A DNA stretch of 64,000 nt. Origin: Earliella scabrosa (taxonomy: Eukaryota; Basidiomycota; Agaricomycetes; Polyporales; Polyporaceae). Below, one piece after another: positions 34,337-43,927 of the stretch. Position numbers and translations under genes: made by a program. The stretch spans positions 806,001 to 870,000 of the forward strand of contig JABYQQ010000015.1 of the NCBI GenBank assembly GCA_022605405.1. Reading direction: 5' to 3'. Every line of letters begins with the position of its first letter. Position 1 is the stretch's first letter. Below the pieces are notes generated by a model. The model had not been told where the DNA came from. It did no database searches and saw only the letters and a list, made by a program, of their open reading frames with translations.

Positions 34337-34366
34337 CTATCTTCTTCCCAACAGGATAGCCAAGCG

Positions 34367-37300
34367 GTGTCACTGCGCGCGAACACTACAGCGACCTCAG
34401 GTCCTTCTGATACCCCAGAACTAGAAAAAATCGATACTATACGCGCTCAGCTTTTGGCTGAGTATGACGATCTGCTACAGCCTGTACCATCCGTACTACC
34501 ACCTATCCGCGACATCAGTCATACAATACCGCTCATTGATAATAGCAAGACCTACAAATATCACCTGCCCCGATGCCCTGACGCATTGAAGGGCAAACTC
34601 CTCGAGAAAATCGAGCGTTACACCGCAGCCGGATGGTGGGAAGCGGCCCAGGTCCAGCAGGCAGCACCATTACTATGCGTATACAAAAAGGATGGCGGGC
34701 TGCGTACCGTAGTCGACCTTAGACAACGGAATGACAATACGATCAAGGACGTTACCCCATTCCCTGATCAGGACCAGATACGCATGGACTTTGCCCGCGC
34801 GAGATATCGCACGAAGCTCGACATGTCAGACGCATATGAACAGATCCGTATCGCAGATGATGACGTCTGGAAAACCGCATTTGCGACCATATACGGCACG
34901 TTTCTCAGTCGCGTCACGCAGCAAGGAGACTGCAATGCGCCGTCAACGTTTCAAAGGTTGATGGTGTACATTTTCCGAAGCAAGATCGGGATATTCGTGC
35001 ATGTGTATCTCGACGATATATTTATCTTCTCAGACACGCTCGACGATCACTCCGAGCATGTGCGCTGGTGTCTGAACCGACTGCGGCAATTCAAGATGTA
35101 TCTCAGCCGGAAAAAGTGCGATATTCTGTCCACCAAAGCGGACTGTCTCGGTCACATTGTCGATGACCGAGGCCTCCACGCGGACTCCGACAAGATGTCA
35201 CGCATTCGGAACTGGCCGGCACCAAAGAACTACAATGAAGTGCAACAGTTCCTAGGGTTGGTGCAATATCTATCGCACTTTATGCCAGACGTCACTACAT
35301 ACACTGCACCCTTGTCCGCGATGATGAAGAATGGGCAGTCATTCATATGGCGGCCTCTCCATGACAAGTGCTTCGAGTCCATCAAAATGCTTGTGTGCAA
35401 AACGCCCATACTGCGCCCCATCGACCCTAATAAACCGGACCCTATATGGGTCATAACTGATGCATCGGTCAGCGGCGTTGGCGCGCTGTATGGACAAGGG
35501 CCGGAATGGGAAACTTGTCGCCCTGCCGGATTCCTGTCCAAAAAGTTCACCAGTGCGCAGCACTCCTACTTTACATATGAACAGGAGGCACTTGCAGCGC
35601 TTGAGGCGCTGCTCAAATGGGAAGACAAGTTAATTGGACGTCGCTTCAAGCTAGTGACCGACCACAAGGCATTAACATTCCTATCCGACAAACGAAAGGT
35701 CACGGCACGTGTAGAGCGTTGGATTGAGTTCCTCTCCCGATTCAACTTTGAGATCGTCCATGTACCGGGCGTTCTGAATAAGGTTGCAGATGCGCTATCA
35801 AGATATTATGCTTCAGAGGGGGAGGATGCCACACACCCACCATACGACCTTGTGTCAGCGGATGCACGTCTTGATCCAGATGGCGAGACACTTTCCGACC
35901 CACGGGCTGCAGAGCTTCGTGCACAGCGTGTGCTTGACGTCAAGGAGCCGCGTCGGATCGAAGCCGAAGAAATGCACCGTCACCTGCATCCTAAGGAGCA
36001 GTCAGACCCAAGCTCAACAACACCCAACGAGGACCCTACCCTCGCCGTATCCCGTGCCGAGCGCGAAGACCTCCCAGCATCTATTGAGGGCAAGTTCGAC
36101 TTACTCAAGGCACTACAGGATGGCTATGAGCATGACCCTTTATGCAGCAAAATCCTCCAGTACCCGACGCATCATAAACGCTTCAGAGTGCGTGATAAGC
36201 TGGTTGAGCACCTGAATAATCGGGACCACTGGGTGCTGTGCATCCCAAACGTTATGCACGGTCGTAAACGCCTCATTCAGCTGATCATAGACCACGCACA
36301 TGCGCTGATAGGCCACATGGGAAACACAAAGACTAACGAGTATATCCGCCGATGGTTCTGGTGGCCATCCATGGCACGAGACATCGAGAAGTTCTGCCTA
36401 TCGTGCGGCACCTGCCAAACCACCAAATCGGCCACTCAGAAGCCCCAAGGCTTGTTGCATAATCTCCCAGTACCCACTCGACCGTGGCAGTCGATCGGCA
36501 TGGACTTCGCAGGGCCATTCCCGGATTGCGACGGGTTTGACTATCTGTGGTTGATCGTGTGCCGACTCACCGGGATGGTGCACCTGATACCAACCAACAC
36601 CACGGTCCGCGCGTCACAACTCGCATGGATGTACACGCGCGAAGTTGTTCGACTGCATGGACTGCCAGACTCAATTGTGTCCGACCGAGACCCTAAATTT
36701 ACGTCCAAGTTCTGGCGCGAACTACAACGCCTCGTCGGTGTGAAACTGCTCATGTCAACGGCGTTCCACCCACAAACCGACGGGTCATCTGAACGAATGG
36801 TGCGCACGACAGCTCAAGTATTGCGCACCATGATACAGCCCGACCAGCGCGATTGGGCGCACCGGCTGCCAATGACAGAATTTGCTATCAATTCAAGCCG
36901 AAATGCGTCGACCGGCTATGCTCCGTTTGAGCTTAACTACGGGTACATGCCTACAATGATGCGTGACCTTGAGCGCGAGCCCGCGCTACCTGGTATCAAA
37001 GACTTCGCAGACCGCTCGCTCGACTACCTGCGAGGCGCGCACGATGCTGTCATCTCGCATCGCGTCTCGCAGACGCACCAGGCAAACCGCGGTCGACGCA
37101 ACGAGAACGCTCACGCCGACCCTGACTTCGCAGTAGGGAAGCTGGCTTACCTGTCCACCAGCAATCTATCCCTACCAAAGGGCCGTGCACGCAAGCTGAT
37201 GCCTAAATTCATTGGACCGTATCCAATCACGGCCGTGAACACGTCAGCATCGACATATACACTAGAACTGCCTCCGGACTTACGCGCGCGGGGGATCCAC

Positions 37301-37852
37301 CCCATATTCCACGTCAGCCGGCTCCGGCGACATGAGCCCAATGACTCCGCGCTATTCCCAGGTCGAGAGGCTGCCGTCTTCTATGACTTCGGTGCTGATC
37401 CAAATCAAGAGACTCTCGTGGACGACATTGTCGCGCACGAGTGGACCGGAAATGCGGTCAAGTTCCTCGTCCAATGGGAGGACGGGGACTCCACTTGGGA
37501 GTCCTGGACGACCGTCAAGGATCTTGAAGCTATTGATCGATACTTTGAGCTGCTAGGTGTCGATTCATGGCGCTCGCTACCCAAGTCGTCGCCAGAGAAG
37601 TCGACCAAGAAGGCCAGCGAAGCATCAAAGCGGAAAGCAAAGGGGTATGCGACAAAGTCGACTGATACACCAGCCCCTGAGCACGCAGAAGCACCTGAGC
37701 GCAGTACACGCACGACGTCAGTTGACGTCACTCCGGAAATGTCGGGCAACCCAAACGGACCGGACACTGCCACTGGGGAACTCGGACGGGGACATCGGAC
37801 GAAGCGTCCGTCCCGCAAGGTCCGAGACGCTCGGCGTGAGGGTGGCTGCTAG
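34367..37852 (+). CDS. Pol: reverse transcriptase, RNase H, integrase, chromodomain (ORF2, copy 1)
   Basis: The given start is only where the open frame can be said to begin; the frame is continuous back to the Gag stop at 34334, and the first ATG lies inside the RT domain, so it must be translated as a Gag-Pol fusion. RT has the YLDD catalytic box at residues 214-217 of this frame. RNase H has D365 (TDAS), the E405/E407 region and D432 (TDHK). Integrase has an HHCC zinc domain (HALIGHMG...CLSCGTC) and DD35E residues D713, D773 and E809. The end carries a chromodomain at about 1014-1064 (KFLVQWEDGDSTWESW), which in chromoviruses directs integration to modified chromatin. The protein converts genomic RNA into DNA and integrates it. 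The length is normal and no inactivating change is seen. Confidence 0.93.
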   Translation: MSLRANTTATSGPSDTPELEKIDTIRAQLLAEYDDLLQPVPSVLPPIRDISHTIPLIDNSKTYKYHLPRCPDALKGKLLEKIERYTAAGWWEAAQVQQAAPLLCVYKKDGGLRTVVDLRQRNDNTIKDVTPFPDQDQIRMDFARARYRTKLDMSDAYEQIRIADDDVWKTAFATIYGTFLSRVTQQGDCNAPSTFQRLMVYIFRSKIGIFVHVYLDDIFIFSDTLDDHSEHVRWCLNRLRQFKMYLSRKKCDILSTKADCLGHIVDDRGLHADSDKMSRIRNWPAPKNYNEVQQFLGLVQYLSHFMPDVTTYTAPLSAMMKNGQSFIWRPLHDKCFESIKMLVCKTPILRPIDPNKPDPIWVITDASVSGVGALYGQGPEWETCRPAGFLSKKFTSAQHSYFTYEQEALAALEALLKWEDKLIGRRFKLVTDHKALTFLSDKRKVTARVERWIEFLSRFNFEIVHVPGVLNKVADALSRYYASEGEDATHPPYDLVSADARLDPDGETLSDPRAAELRAQRVLDVKEPRRIEAEEMHRHLHPKEQSDPSSTTPNEDPTLAVSRAEREDLPASIEGKFDLLKALQDGYEHDPLCSKILQYPTHHKRFRVRDKLVEHLNNRDHWVLCIPNVMHGRKRLIQLIIDHAHALIGHMGNTKTNEYIRRWFWWPSMARDIEKFCLSCGTCQTTKSATQKPQGLLHNLPVPTRPWQSIGMDFAGPFPDCDGFDYLWLIVCRLTGMVHLIPTNTTVRASQLAWMYTREVVRLHGLPDSIVSDRDPKFTSKFWRELQRLVGVKLLMSTAFHPQTDGSSERMVRTTAQVLRTMIQPDQRDWAHRLPMTEFAINSSRNASTGYAPFELNYGYMPTMMRDLEREPALPGIKDFADRSLDYLRGAHDAVISHRVSQTHQANRGRRNENAHADPDFAVGKLAYLSTSNLSLPKGRARKLMPKFIGPYPITAVNTSASTYTLELPPDLRARGIHPIFHVSRLRRHEPNDSALFPGREAAVFYDFGADPNQETLVDDIVAHEWTGNAVKFLVQWEDGDSTWESWTTVKDLEAIDRYFELLGVDSWRSLPKSSPEKSTKKASEASKRKAKGYATKSTDTPAPEHAEAPERSTRTTSVDVTPEMSGNPNGPDTATGELGRGHRTKRPSRKVRDARREGGC

Positions 37853-38049
37853 TACTGGCAAGCCACCCAAAATAGAGTTCACGCTCCGACCCAATGCACC
37901 GCGCTGGCGCCGTGCGTCCACTCCTTGTTCCCCATCACTTCCTTTTCCCTGCTTTTCCCATCGCTTCTACTCGACATTCCCATCCCTTCGTTCTTGCTTC
38001 CTCTCTTACTCGTTCTGGTCCTCCACACACCCCGGGCGCCCTCGACATC

Positions 38050-39852
38050 ATGCCCAGAAGCCTCAGCCGGGCCTCCACGCCCTCCGATGACGGCCGCAGC
38101 AGCCGCCGTGAACGTGACAGCAACCGCGACAGCTATCACGACAAGGACGACCGCGGGCGTCGCAGCGATCGCGACCACGATCACAGCGAGCACCGACACC
38201 GCCACCACAGTCAGTCTCGCCGCCGCGAGTCCCCGCCCCAACCAGACCACAACCTGGGTTATAACGGGTTTGGCGGGCAGGTGAGTGCGCCCGCATTCAC
38301 TCAGTTCGACGGCCCAAGCATGGGCGGTGGCCTCGGCTTCGCGCCGCAAGGTTATCACCCCGCGCCCAACTATTTTGGGGCGCCCGCCGCAGCTCCGCTC
38401 CTGTACCCGAGCGCATATGGCCCGCCGCCGCCGTACAACAACGGGCAGGCTGACGAGCTGAACCGGCTGCGCAGCGAGGTCGCGCGACTCGAGCGCGAGC
38501 GCGAGGAGGCCTTACGTGCTGCAGGTCGCGAGGAGCGCCTTCGCCATGAGGCGGTCCGCGCCTTCAATCTGCAAGAGCAGATCCGTCGCGCAGCCCACGC
38601 TCCGTCCATGCCCGACGAGGACGTCATAATGCAAGAGGCGGTGGCTGGCAGCTCACACCCCGCACGCCTCGAGGTGCAGTACGGCGACAGCATGAGCCGT
38701 GCGAGCCGCTCGAGCACGTCTCGTCGCCCGTCGGGCAAGCCTGCCGCCAAACCAGCGGCCCCACAAACCCCGCACTCGTCAGCGCCTGAGGCAGGCCCGT
38801 CGAGGAGCCGTTCCGCGCCGTATGCGTCGGCGCAAGGGGGGAGGGTGCAGGGCATTAAATACACCAAAAACTTTAATAAAAAACCATATGAGCGGTCCAT
38901 TAATGGTGGCAATATGCGTGAGCGCACGGACACCAAGGAGCCCACCCGCTACTTCCTGACAGCTGGACCGCTGCCCACGGACACGAGCCTGATCACGGCC
39001 GTAATCCGTCAAGCTGGGTTCGAGCGTAATGACATGGCGGTGTTCCGCCTGATGCAATGGTGGAGCGATGCGCATCGTAAGCCAGATGACCAACGCTTGC
39101 CCGAGGAGAACTTCCTCCTTGACAGCTGGAGCAAGTTGTCGCGCCCTGCCTGGTACAAGACAGAGCGGCACAATCGTCATGCTCAGAAGTACCATGTCCT
39201 GAAGTCAGGACGCATCCCTTCAGTCGATCAGCCCATTGATGACTGGAATACATACTACACCCACCACTCGAAAATAGAGTGCAAGGGGGTTCCACGCACT
39301 GCAGATGGAACCCTCGACGCTGCGATTTTAGAGGGACATCTACTGACTTTGCGTATGGTCTGTTCAGGACAACCGGCGCGAGACATGAAGCGCGACTTGG
39401 TGCTCAACGCACTTGCACCCATATTCCGAACCCCCGAGGCATACGACACGGTGATGGCCAAATACCAGGCCTCCGTGGAGGCGGACTTCGCATTTCAAAT
39501 CTCACCCTATGAGGGACCACTTCCCCCGTCGGAGGAAGCACTCGTTCAGCACATAGTCAAGTGCGGTATTATGCGCGGGGACGTTGTTATGTCATTCATG
39601 GCGTGGGCTCAATACCGGTGCGAGGCCTTCCTAGTCTCACCCGCGGACGCCGCTATAGCAGTCCAGCCAGCTGGTGCGACAGCTGAAGCTGAGACGCCTG
39701 GCATCCTGGTGTCCGGACCGTCGACAGCCACCGATCAAAGTGCGAACGCTGACGCGCCCAGCAACGGCTTTGCCATACCGTCGTCACGGACCTCGCCTGA
39801 CGACCGTATGGAGGTCGAATATACCCCTGGAACGTCAGTCGCTAGTGCCTAG
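38050..39852 (+). CDS. Third ORF of the retroelement, unknown function (copy 1)
   Basis: It encodes 600 aa from ATG 38050. The frame is open farther upstream to 37894, but 37918-38048 is a pyrimidine-rich leader typical of fungal transcript starts, so 38050 is preferred. The N-terminus is Arg/Ser/Asp/His-rich (nuclear-like), then Gly/Pro-rich, then a coiled coil at about 135-180 (LRSEVARLEREREEALRAA). The C-terminal 270 residues look globular (RYFLTAGPLP, RLMQWWSDAH, DSWSKLSRPAWYKTE, CKGVPRT). There is no signal peptide, transmembrane segment or envelope-like feature, although it occupies the env position. I do not recognise the fold. Both copies keep it intact, differing at one residue, which argues for a role in the element's cycle. 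Confidence 0.8.
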   Translation: MPRSLSRASTPSDDGRSSRRERDSNRDSYHDKDDRGRRSDRDHDHSEHRHRHHSQSRRRESPPQPDHNLGYNGFGGQVSAPAFTQFDGPSMGGGLGFAPQGYHPAPNYFGAPAAAPLLYPSAYGPPPPYNNGQADELNRLRSEVARLEREREEALRAAGREERLRHEAVRAFNLQEQIRRAAHAPSMPDEDVIMQEAVAGSSHPARLEVQYGDSMSRASRSSTSRRPSGKPAAKPAAPQTPHSSAPEAGPSRSRSAPYASAQGGRVQGIKYTKNFNKKPYERSINGGNMRERTDTKEPTRYFLTAGPLPTDTSLITAVIRQAGFERNDMAVFRLMQWWSDAHRKPDDQRLPEENFLLDSWSKLSRPAWYKTERHNRHAQKYHVLKSGRIPSVDQPIDDWNTYYTHHSKIECKGVPRTADGTLDAAILEGHLLTLRMVCSGQPARDMKRDLVLNALAPIFRTPEAYDTVMAKYQASVEADFAFQISPYEGPLPPSEEALVQHIVKCGIMRGDVVMSFMAWAQYRCEAFLVSPADAAIAVQPAGATAEAETPGILVSGPSTATDQSANADAPSNGFAIPSSRTSPDDRMEVEYTPGTSVASA

Positions 39853-40118
39853 ATCGAGCGTTGACTGGAGGTGGGAAAACACGCGCTCTCCGCACAAGAG
39901 CCGGGTGCTACGTTCACGTCAGTCACCCTACCACCTGGCCAATTGGTCTCCGACACGGTGCTCAACCACCGGGCGGGCTAACAAAACACCATTGTATATA
40001 TGCCGCCAACCTATGACTACTACAAACTATCTACCCCCACTCAATACTATTTATCGCGTATTGGCAACCCTCGCCTGCGCACTAAACTCATCTAATTTCG
40101 GAACTGTGGGCACAGTTC

Positions 40119-40130
40119 GGAGGGGGAGGG
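40119..40130 (+). other. Polypurine tract of copy 1
   Basis: GGAGGGGGAGGG lies directly against the 3' LTR, the usual primer site for plus-strand DNA synthesis. Confidence 0.85.
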
Positions 40131-40311
40131 TGTAAGGAGATGGATTAGACGCGGGTCGTGAGAACTACTGTACAGTTACTGATCGCGCGTCGTACGAGAC
40201 CCCGCGCTGTGCGCGGGCTCTCCCCATCGTCTACACCACACCTGTACTGCTTGCTGAGATTATACACTCGGTTCTGAGCACTTCGGGCGTGACTAGGCGA
40301 CAACCCTTACA
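40131..40311 (+). repeat. 3' LTR of copy 1
   Basis: It is 181 bp, read as identical to the 5' LTR, and followed by the GTTCC duplication. Its promoter would fire toward G4. Confidence 0.95.
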
Positions 40312-40316
40312 GTTCC

Positions 40317-41578
40317 AGTCATGTCACCGTCCTTGGGCTCTATGCGGACGTCCCGATCCCGACATTGACCACGACTCCGGTCCAGCACTATCAAGCGCCG
40401 CATCGCTGACCAATCGACAGAGAAGCACCTGTCATAAAGCGGGAACCGAGCGTGGACCGAGGGTGATTTCTCGCGCCCTCGCCGACGGTTGACAGCGTGG
40501 AGGCGCTCGGCGGCCGGCTGCAGGCCTCCCTTGCTCAACACCTGTTCGAGGTGGTCATGCAGTCAGAGCGCCTGCCCCTCCTGCGTGGACGCTTCCTGCG
40601 GCTCTCGCAGCCGCCTTCTCTCCCGCAGCTGTGCAAGGCTCAGCCATACCTTGCAACAGCAAGGACTGCCCATCGCGAGGCCCTCATCCGCCTCATCACC
40701 TCAGATCATCCCCTCGCAGTCGAAGTGCTTCGGCGGTCCACTCCGCCTGTCCCCCGGTATCGACGTGTCTGTCGTTGTTGTCGCATGAGGTTTGCAATTG
40801 AGGACGAGGTGCATGTTCTCTTTAGGTGCCCGGATGCACGTCTGCGCAGTGCGCGCGAGCGGTTCTTCGACACCTCCCTCATGTCGGTCATGCCTGATGG
40901 TCGCGCCCAGTTTGGCCGCATGGTCCCAACTGCGTTTCTGGGCCTGCTGATGGGGAAAGAGGTCACCAGCAGTATCCTTGCCTCTTATGTACACGACATA
41001 TTTGTCATCATAGAGTCGATACCGCTACTAGTTCTACTTGACGATGCTGCTCTCCATAGTTTACCTGTTAGTAACTAGCCGGTACGCGATGGAGTGGTGC
41101 CATCGCGACTGGGTGTGTCCGCAGGACTGTCGAGAATTCATTGTGAGCCCGGGCTTCTACCCGCTGACACATACTCTGCGCCGTGGGTAGGACTGAGTAT
41201 GTAGGTGAAGGGGGTGAGAGGCCCTGCCCAGCTTACTAGTGCTTCTGCGTCTGCTATGTGCGGCAGGGGCTCGCCTTGCATTCTCGATTTTCTAAGCGGA
41301 ACACCTGGAGTTGCGCGACATGCGCGCCAATCGGGGACTTGGCAGCTGCATGTCCTTACGCTCTCCGAAGCCCTCTCTCTCTCTCTCTCGCTTGCACAAC
41401 CAATCGCCACCCAGCTGCGGGGTTCTCTGTTCATTTGGTCCACCGTGCGGTTCTCCACGCCTCTTACGCGTGCGCCAGCTTGGATGCGTCTGTGAGCTAC
41501 CATATAGGTCTCGTGCGAGACCTGCGCTGTCCTTCGCTCGCACCCGAGAGCCCGCTCCTCCGCCGCCCGTCTGATACG
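40317..41578 (+). promoter_or_regulatory. Promoter of membrane gene G4, split by a LINE tail
   Basis: The distal elements (cccgacattgaccacgactc, gcgggaaccgagcgtgg at about 40440) and the proximal elements (CCAAT 41400-41404, CATATAG 41501-41507) are present. They are about 950 bp apart, compared with about 55 bp between the corresponding elements in G2, because of the inserted non-LTR fragment. The CCAAT-to-ATG distance (179 bp) is preserved. Confidence 0.5.
40480..41370 (+). mobile_element. 5'-truncated non-LTR retrotransposon (LINE) tail
   Basis: A 194-codon open frame (40497-41078) contains RVCRCCRMRFAIEDEVHVLF, the Cys-Cys-His zinc-knuckle-like motif (CxxC...EDxxHxLFxC) found at the C-terminus of fungal LINE reverse-transcriptase polyproteins. 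RT and endonuclease domains are absent, as expected from 5' truncation. About 290 bp of noncoding sequence follows. The insert lies inside the promoter block shared by the array genes. A gccctc string occurs at both edges and may be part of a target duplication. The exact boundaries are uncertain by about 10-15 bp. Confidence 0.65.
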
Positions 41579-43535
41579 ATGAACGCCACCGTCTCCTGGC
41601 AGGCGGAGCCGCAATTCCGTGGCACATACTCCATCCTCACTAGCTGCCTCAGCACTCTCTTCGTTTCCACCTGGTCCGCCCTCCATCTCGATATACCAGA
41701 GAGCGGAAAGCGCGGACAGCCCGCTTTCATGAGATTCGTGGATAAGCTCGGGTGGCTCGTCATTGGTCTCCTAGCACCAGAGTACCTCCTCCTCCTCGCA
41801 TTCAATCAGTTCATCGCTGCGCTCGAGCTCACCAAGGATGCGCGAAAGCTATTGAATACCCCTGAAGAACCCCCCATCTGGATTGTGCGTCTTTCTCGCC
41901 GAATAGCTTCTGGGTTAGGTCATCTCCTCGGGCGCAAAGTGAGTGCATATTCAATAGGACGAGATGCGCAGCTGTTGACCAGTGGACGTCAAGTCCGCGT
42001 ACTCCGTCCCCGACGCCGAGAAGGGAGGGGCGCATGAGACGGCAACCGTAATCGAAACGATGGTCGAGGAAGACAAGACGGACGAGAGGGACACAACACG
42101 GAATGCGGATGGGACGGTCGGGGCCGAGCAGGCGGAGAACTCCGAGAACGTCGGCTCAGACCCCACTGGTGGCACCGAGCCCGGCACTGAGCAGTCGAAC
42201 CCTCCGCCCCGGCGCAAGCGCGAACATCCATGGACGCTCACCCACAGCTTCTTCGTCATCATGGGCGGTTTCGTACTTCAAGACCCCCACATCGAGCCAC
42301 CGAAGAGTCGCTACCTCCCCGCCTGGCAAGGCAACGGTGTCCTGACCGAGGATGGCGTTCGCGTTCTCATGGACGCTGAGCCAGATCGCATCCCCGACAT
42401 CCCCGTCGACGAGCTCCTCGACCGCGGCAAGGCGGACGGCCTCGCGAAGATGCTCCTCGCCTGGCAAGTGCTCTGGTTCTGCCTGAGCTGCCTCAACCGC
42501 GCCGTGCAGCACCTCCCACTCTCCCTCCTCGAAGTCACGACAATCGCACACGCGCTCTGCGCGCTGCTCACTTACGTCGCGTGGTGGAAGAAGCCGAAGG
42601 ACGTTGGGCAGCCTATTGTCATCGGGACGCACTCTGAAGAGGACCGGACGCGCGCCCGTGGAGTTGGCGCGTGGCTATCAACATTGAGTATGGCTGATCG
42701 CTCTCTTTTGTTCAACGGAATCATGTTGTACCATATGCCCGAGGCTTACTATGACCTTCCTGGCCGCTTCACGTCTGCGAATGCATGGCCCACATGGCTA
42801 ACGAGATATATGAAGGCCAAGAACTTTCTCACTCGCCATCCTCGGGCCTCGGATACTATATCTCAATCCCCTCTCCGACATTGGCTTACCGCGCTCAAAG
42901 TCAAGTACATCTTCTACGGGAGGCCTTTGCCGTGGTACGTCGACGGCAGCTCCATCGACAAAGCAGAGGAGAAAGCCGCCAACGAGCGGATGCATCTTCT
43001 TTCATCATTATCCGAGGATAAGGTTCACGGCATCGTTAATTCCCCATACCGGAGAGGCCATCCTCTCGTCGTCCCTGTGGCTCATATTCAAGCCGCAACA
43101 CACACAGCTTGGACCGCCAAGTCGCGTTCGGGCATTGGTCTCGCCCTCCTTCCAGCCGTGTACGGCTTCCCTCACCTGATCGGCCTTGGGGCGACGTTCC
43201 CGACCGATGTTGAGCGTTCGCTCTGGCGGTGGACGACGGTGGCGATCATGGTTCTGGGAGTGGGGACGTTCTGCATCGTATATGTGCTGGTCATCTGCGG
43301 TGAATGGTGGCATTACAGACACCGCTGGGAAGGCCAGGCCCACCGCTCCACAGCTGAAGAGCGTTTCGGAAAATTGTTGGAGAGAGTGGGGAAAACCGTC
43401 GGCTTCTTCAATGTGCTAGTTTACTTTGTGGGCAGCATGTACCTGGTTGCGGAGAGCTTCCGACAATTGTTCGCTCTGCCCCCGGATTCATTTACATTAC
43501 CGTCCTGGGGCAATTACTGGCCACACTTTGCTTAG
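41579..43535 (+). CDS. Multi-pass membrane protein of unknown function, paralogue G4
   Basis: Exons 41579-41938 and 41994-43535 give 633 aa. The intron at 41939-41993 (55 nt) has GTGAGT, a GTTGACC branch and an AAG acceptor, giving SAYSVPDAEKGG in register with G2 and G3. The start MNATVSW was chosen by homology; the frame is open upstream. It shares TM1, TM2, WTLTHSFFVIMGGFVLQDPH, LLDRGKADGLAKMLLAWQ, WQVLWFCLSCLNR, YIFYGRPLPWYVDG, VAIMVLGVGTFCIVY and LPSWGNYWPHF with its paralogues. The acidic linker is different (EEDKTDERDTTRNADG). The variable loop (42715-42900) is closest to G2. The gene lies between two retroelement copies that both point at it, so its expression may be affected by read-through from either side. 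Confidence 0.8.
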
Positions 43536-43734
43536 CTTTCCGATTCACACTATGCTACTCGGTCATGTCCGGATGTTCGTACTGTGTACCTTCTATTTTG
43601 CGCTGACCGATAGATGTTGACCTTCACCTCTATGTACTGATTATCATTGAATGTTGTCATGACCGTTATACGTACCTCTCTACGCGTTGTGATGTGTACT
43701 ACATATTCTGACGATTTCTCACTGCGCGCAGGCG

Positions 43735-43927
43735 TTGAACTGAGCCTGTCGTGGCGTGCTCGTGCTCGAACGACAGCGTCGAGTCCGCTGTACCGCAAGT
43801 AAGTTCGTCTTGCATGGAGCGCAGAGGCAAGACGAGGACGTAGACAGCACGCCGGGCTCCCGCTCAATCCAGTCTCCGAAGTTGTACACGTTCAGATCGC
43901 ACTTGCGATACTACTATACAAGTCTCG
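43735..43927 (+). pseudogene. F-box gene remnant behind G4, left part
   Basis: It contains gtcgtggcgtgctcg and further sequence alignable to about 62905-63140 of the intact F-box gene. It is cut by retroelement copy 2 and continues at 54202. The last five bases, TCTCG, are the target duplication. Confidence 0.55.

Larger units (their letters stand above)
30043..40311 (+). mobile_element. Ty3/gypsy chromovirus, full-length copy 1
   Basis: The element is 10,269 bp, bounded by two 181-bp LTRs beginning TGTAAGG and ending CCTTACA that I read as identical, and flanked by a 5-bp duplication GTTCC (30038-30042, 40312-40316). The order is LTR, Gag with CCHC knuckle and aspartic protease, in-frame TGA, Pol (RT, RNase H, integrase, chromodomain), a third ORF, a polypurine tract and LTR. 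The protease-RT-RNase H-integrase order defines Ty3/gypsy (Metaviridae), and the C-terminal chromodomain the chromovirus branch. All ORFs are intact and the LTRs identical, so the insertion is recent and potentially active. No tRNA-like primer-binding site was recognised after the 5' LTR. Confidence 0.95.

Noticed and set aside
34334..34367. Minus-1 or plus-1 ribosomal frameshift between Gag and Pol
   Set aside because: Both ORFs are in the same frame with one TGA between them, so no shift is needed.
38281..38304. A GTGAGT...CAG string inside ORF3 as an intron
   Set aside because: It is 24 nt, far below the 54-65 nt of introns here, and is in frame without stops; it is coding.
38050..39852. 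ORF3 as an envelope gene
   Set aside because: No signal peptide, transmembrane segment, glycosylation-rich ectodomain or furin-like site can be seen.
41372..41392. The (CT)n run as the 3' tail of the LINE fragment
   Set aside because: Similar CT runs occur at the same place in the uninterrupted promoters of G2 and G3, so it belongs to the host promoter.
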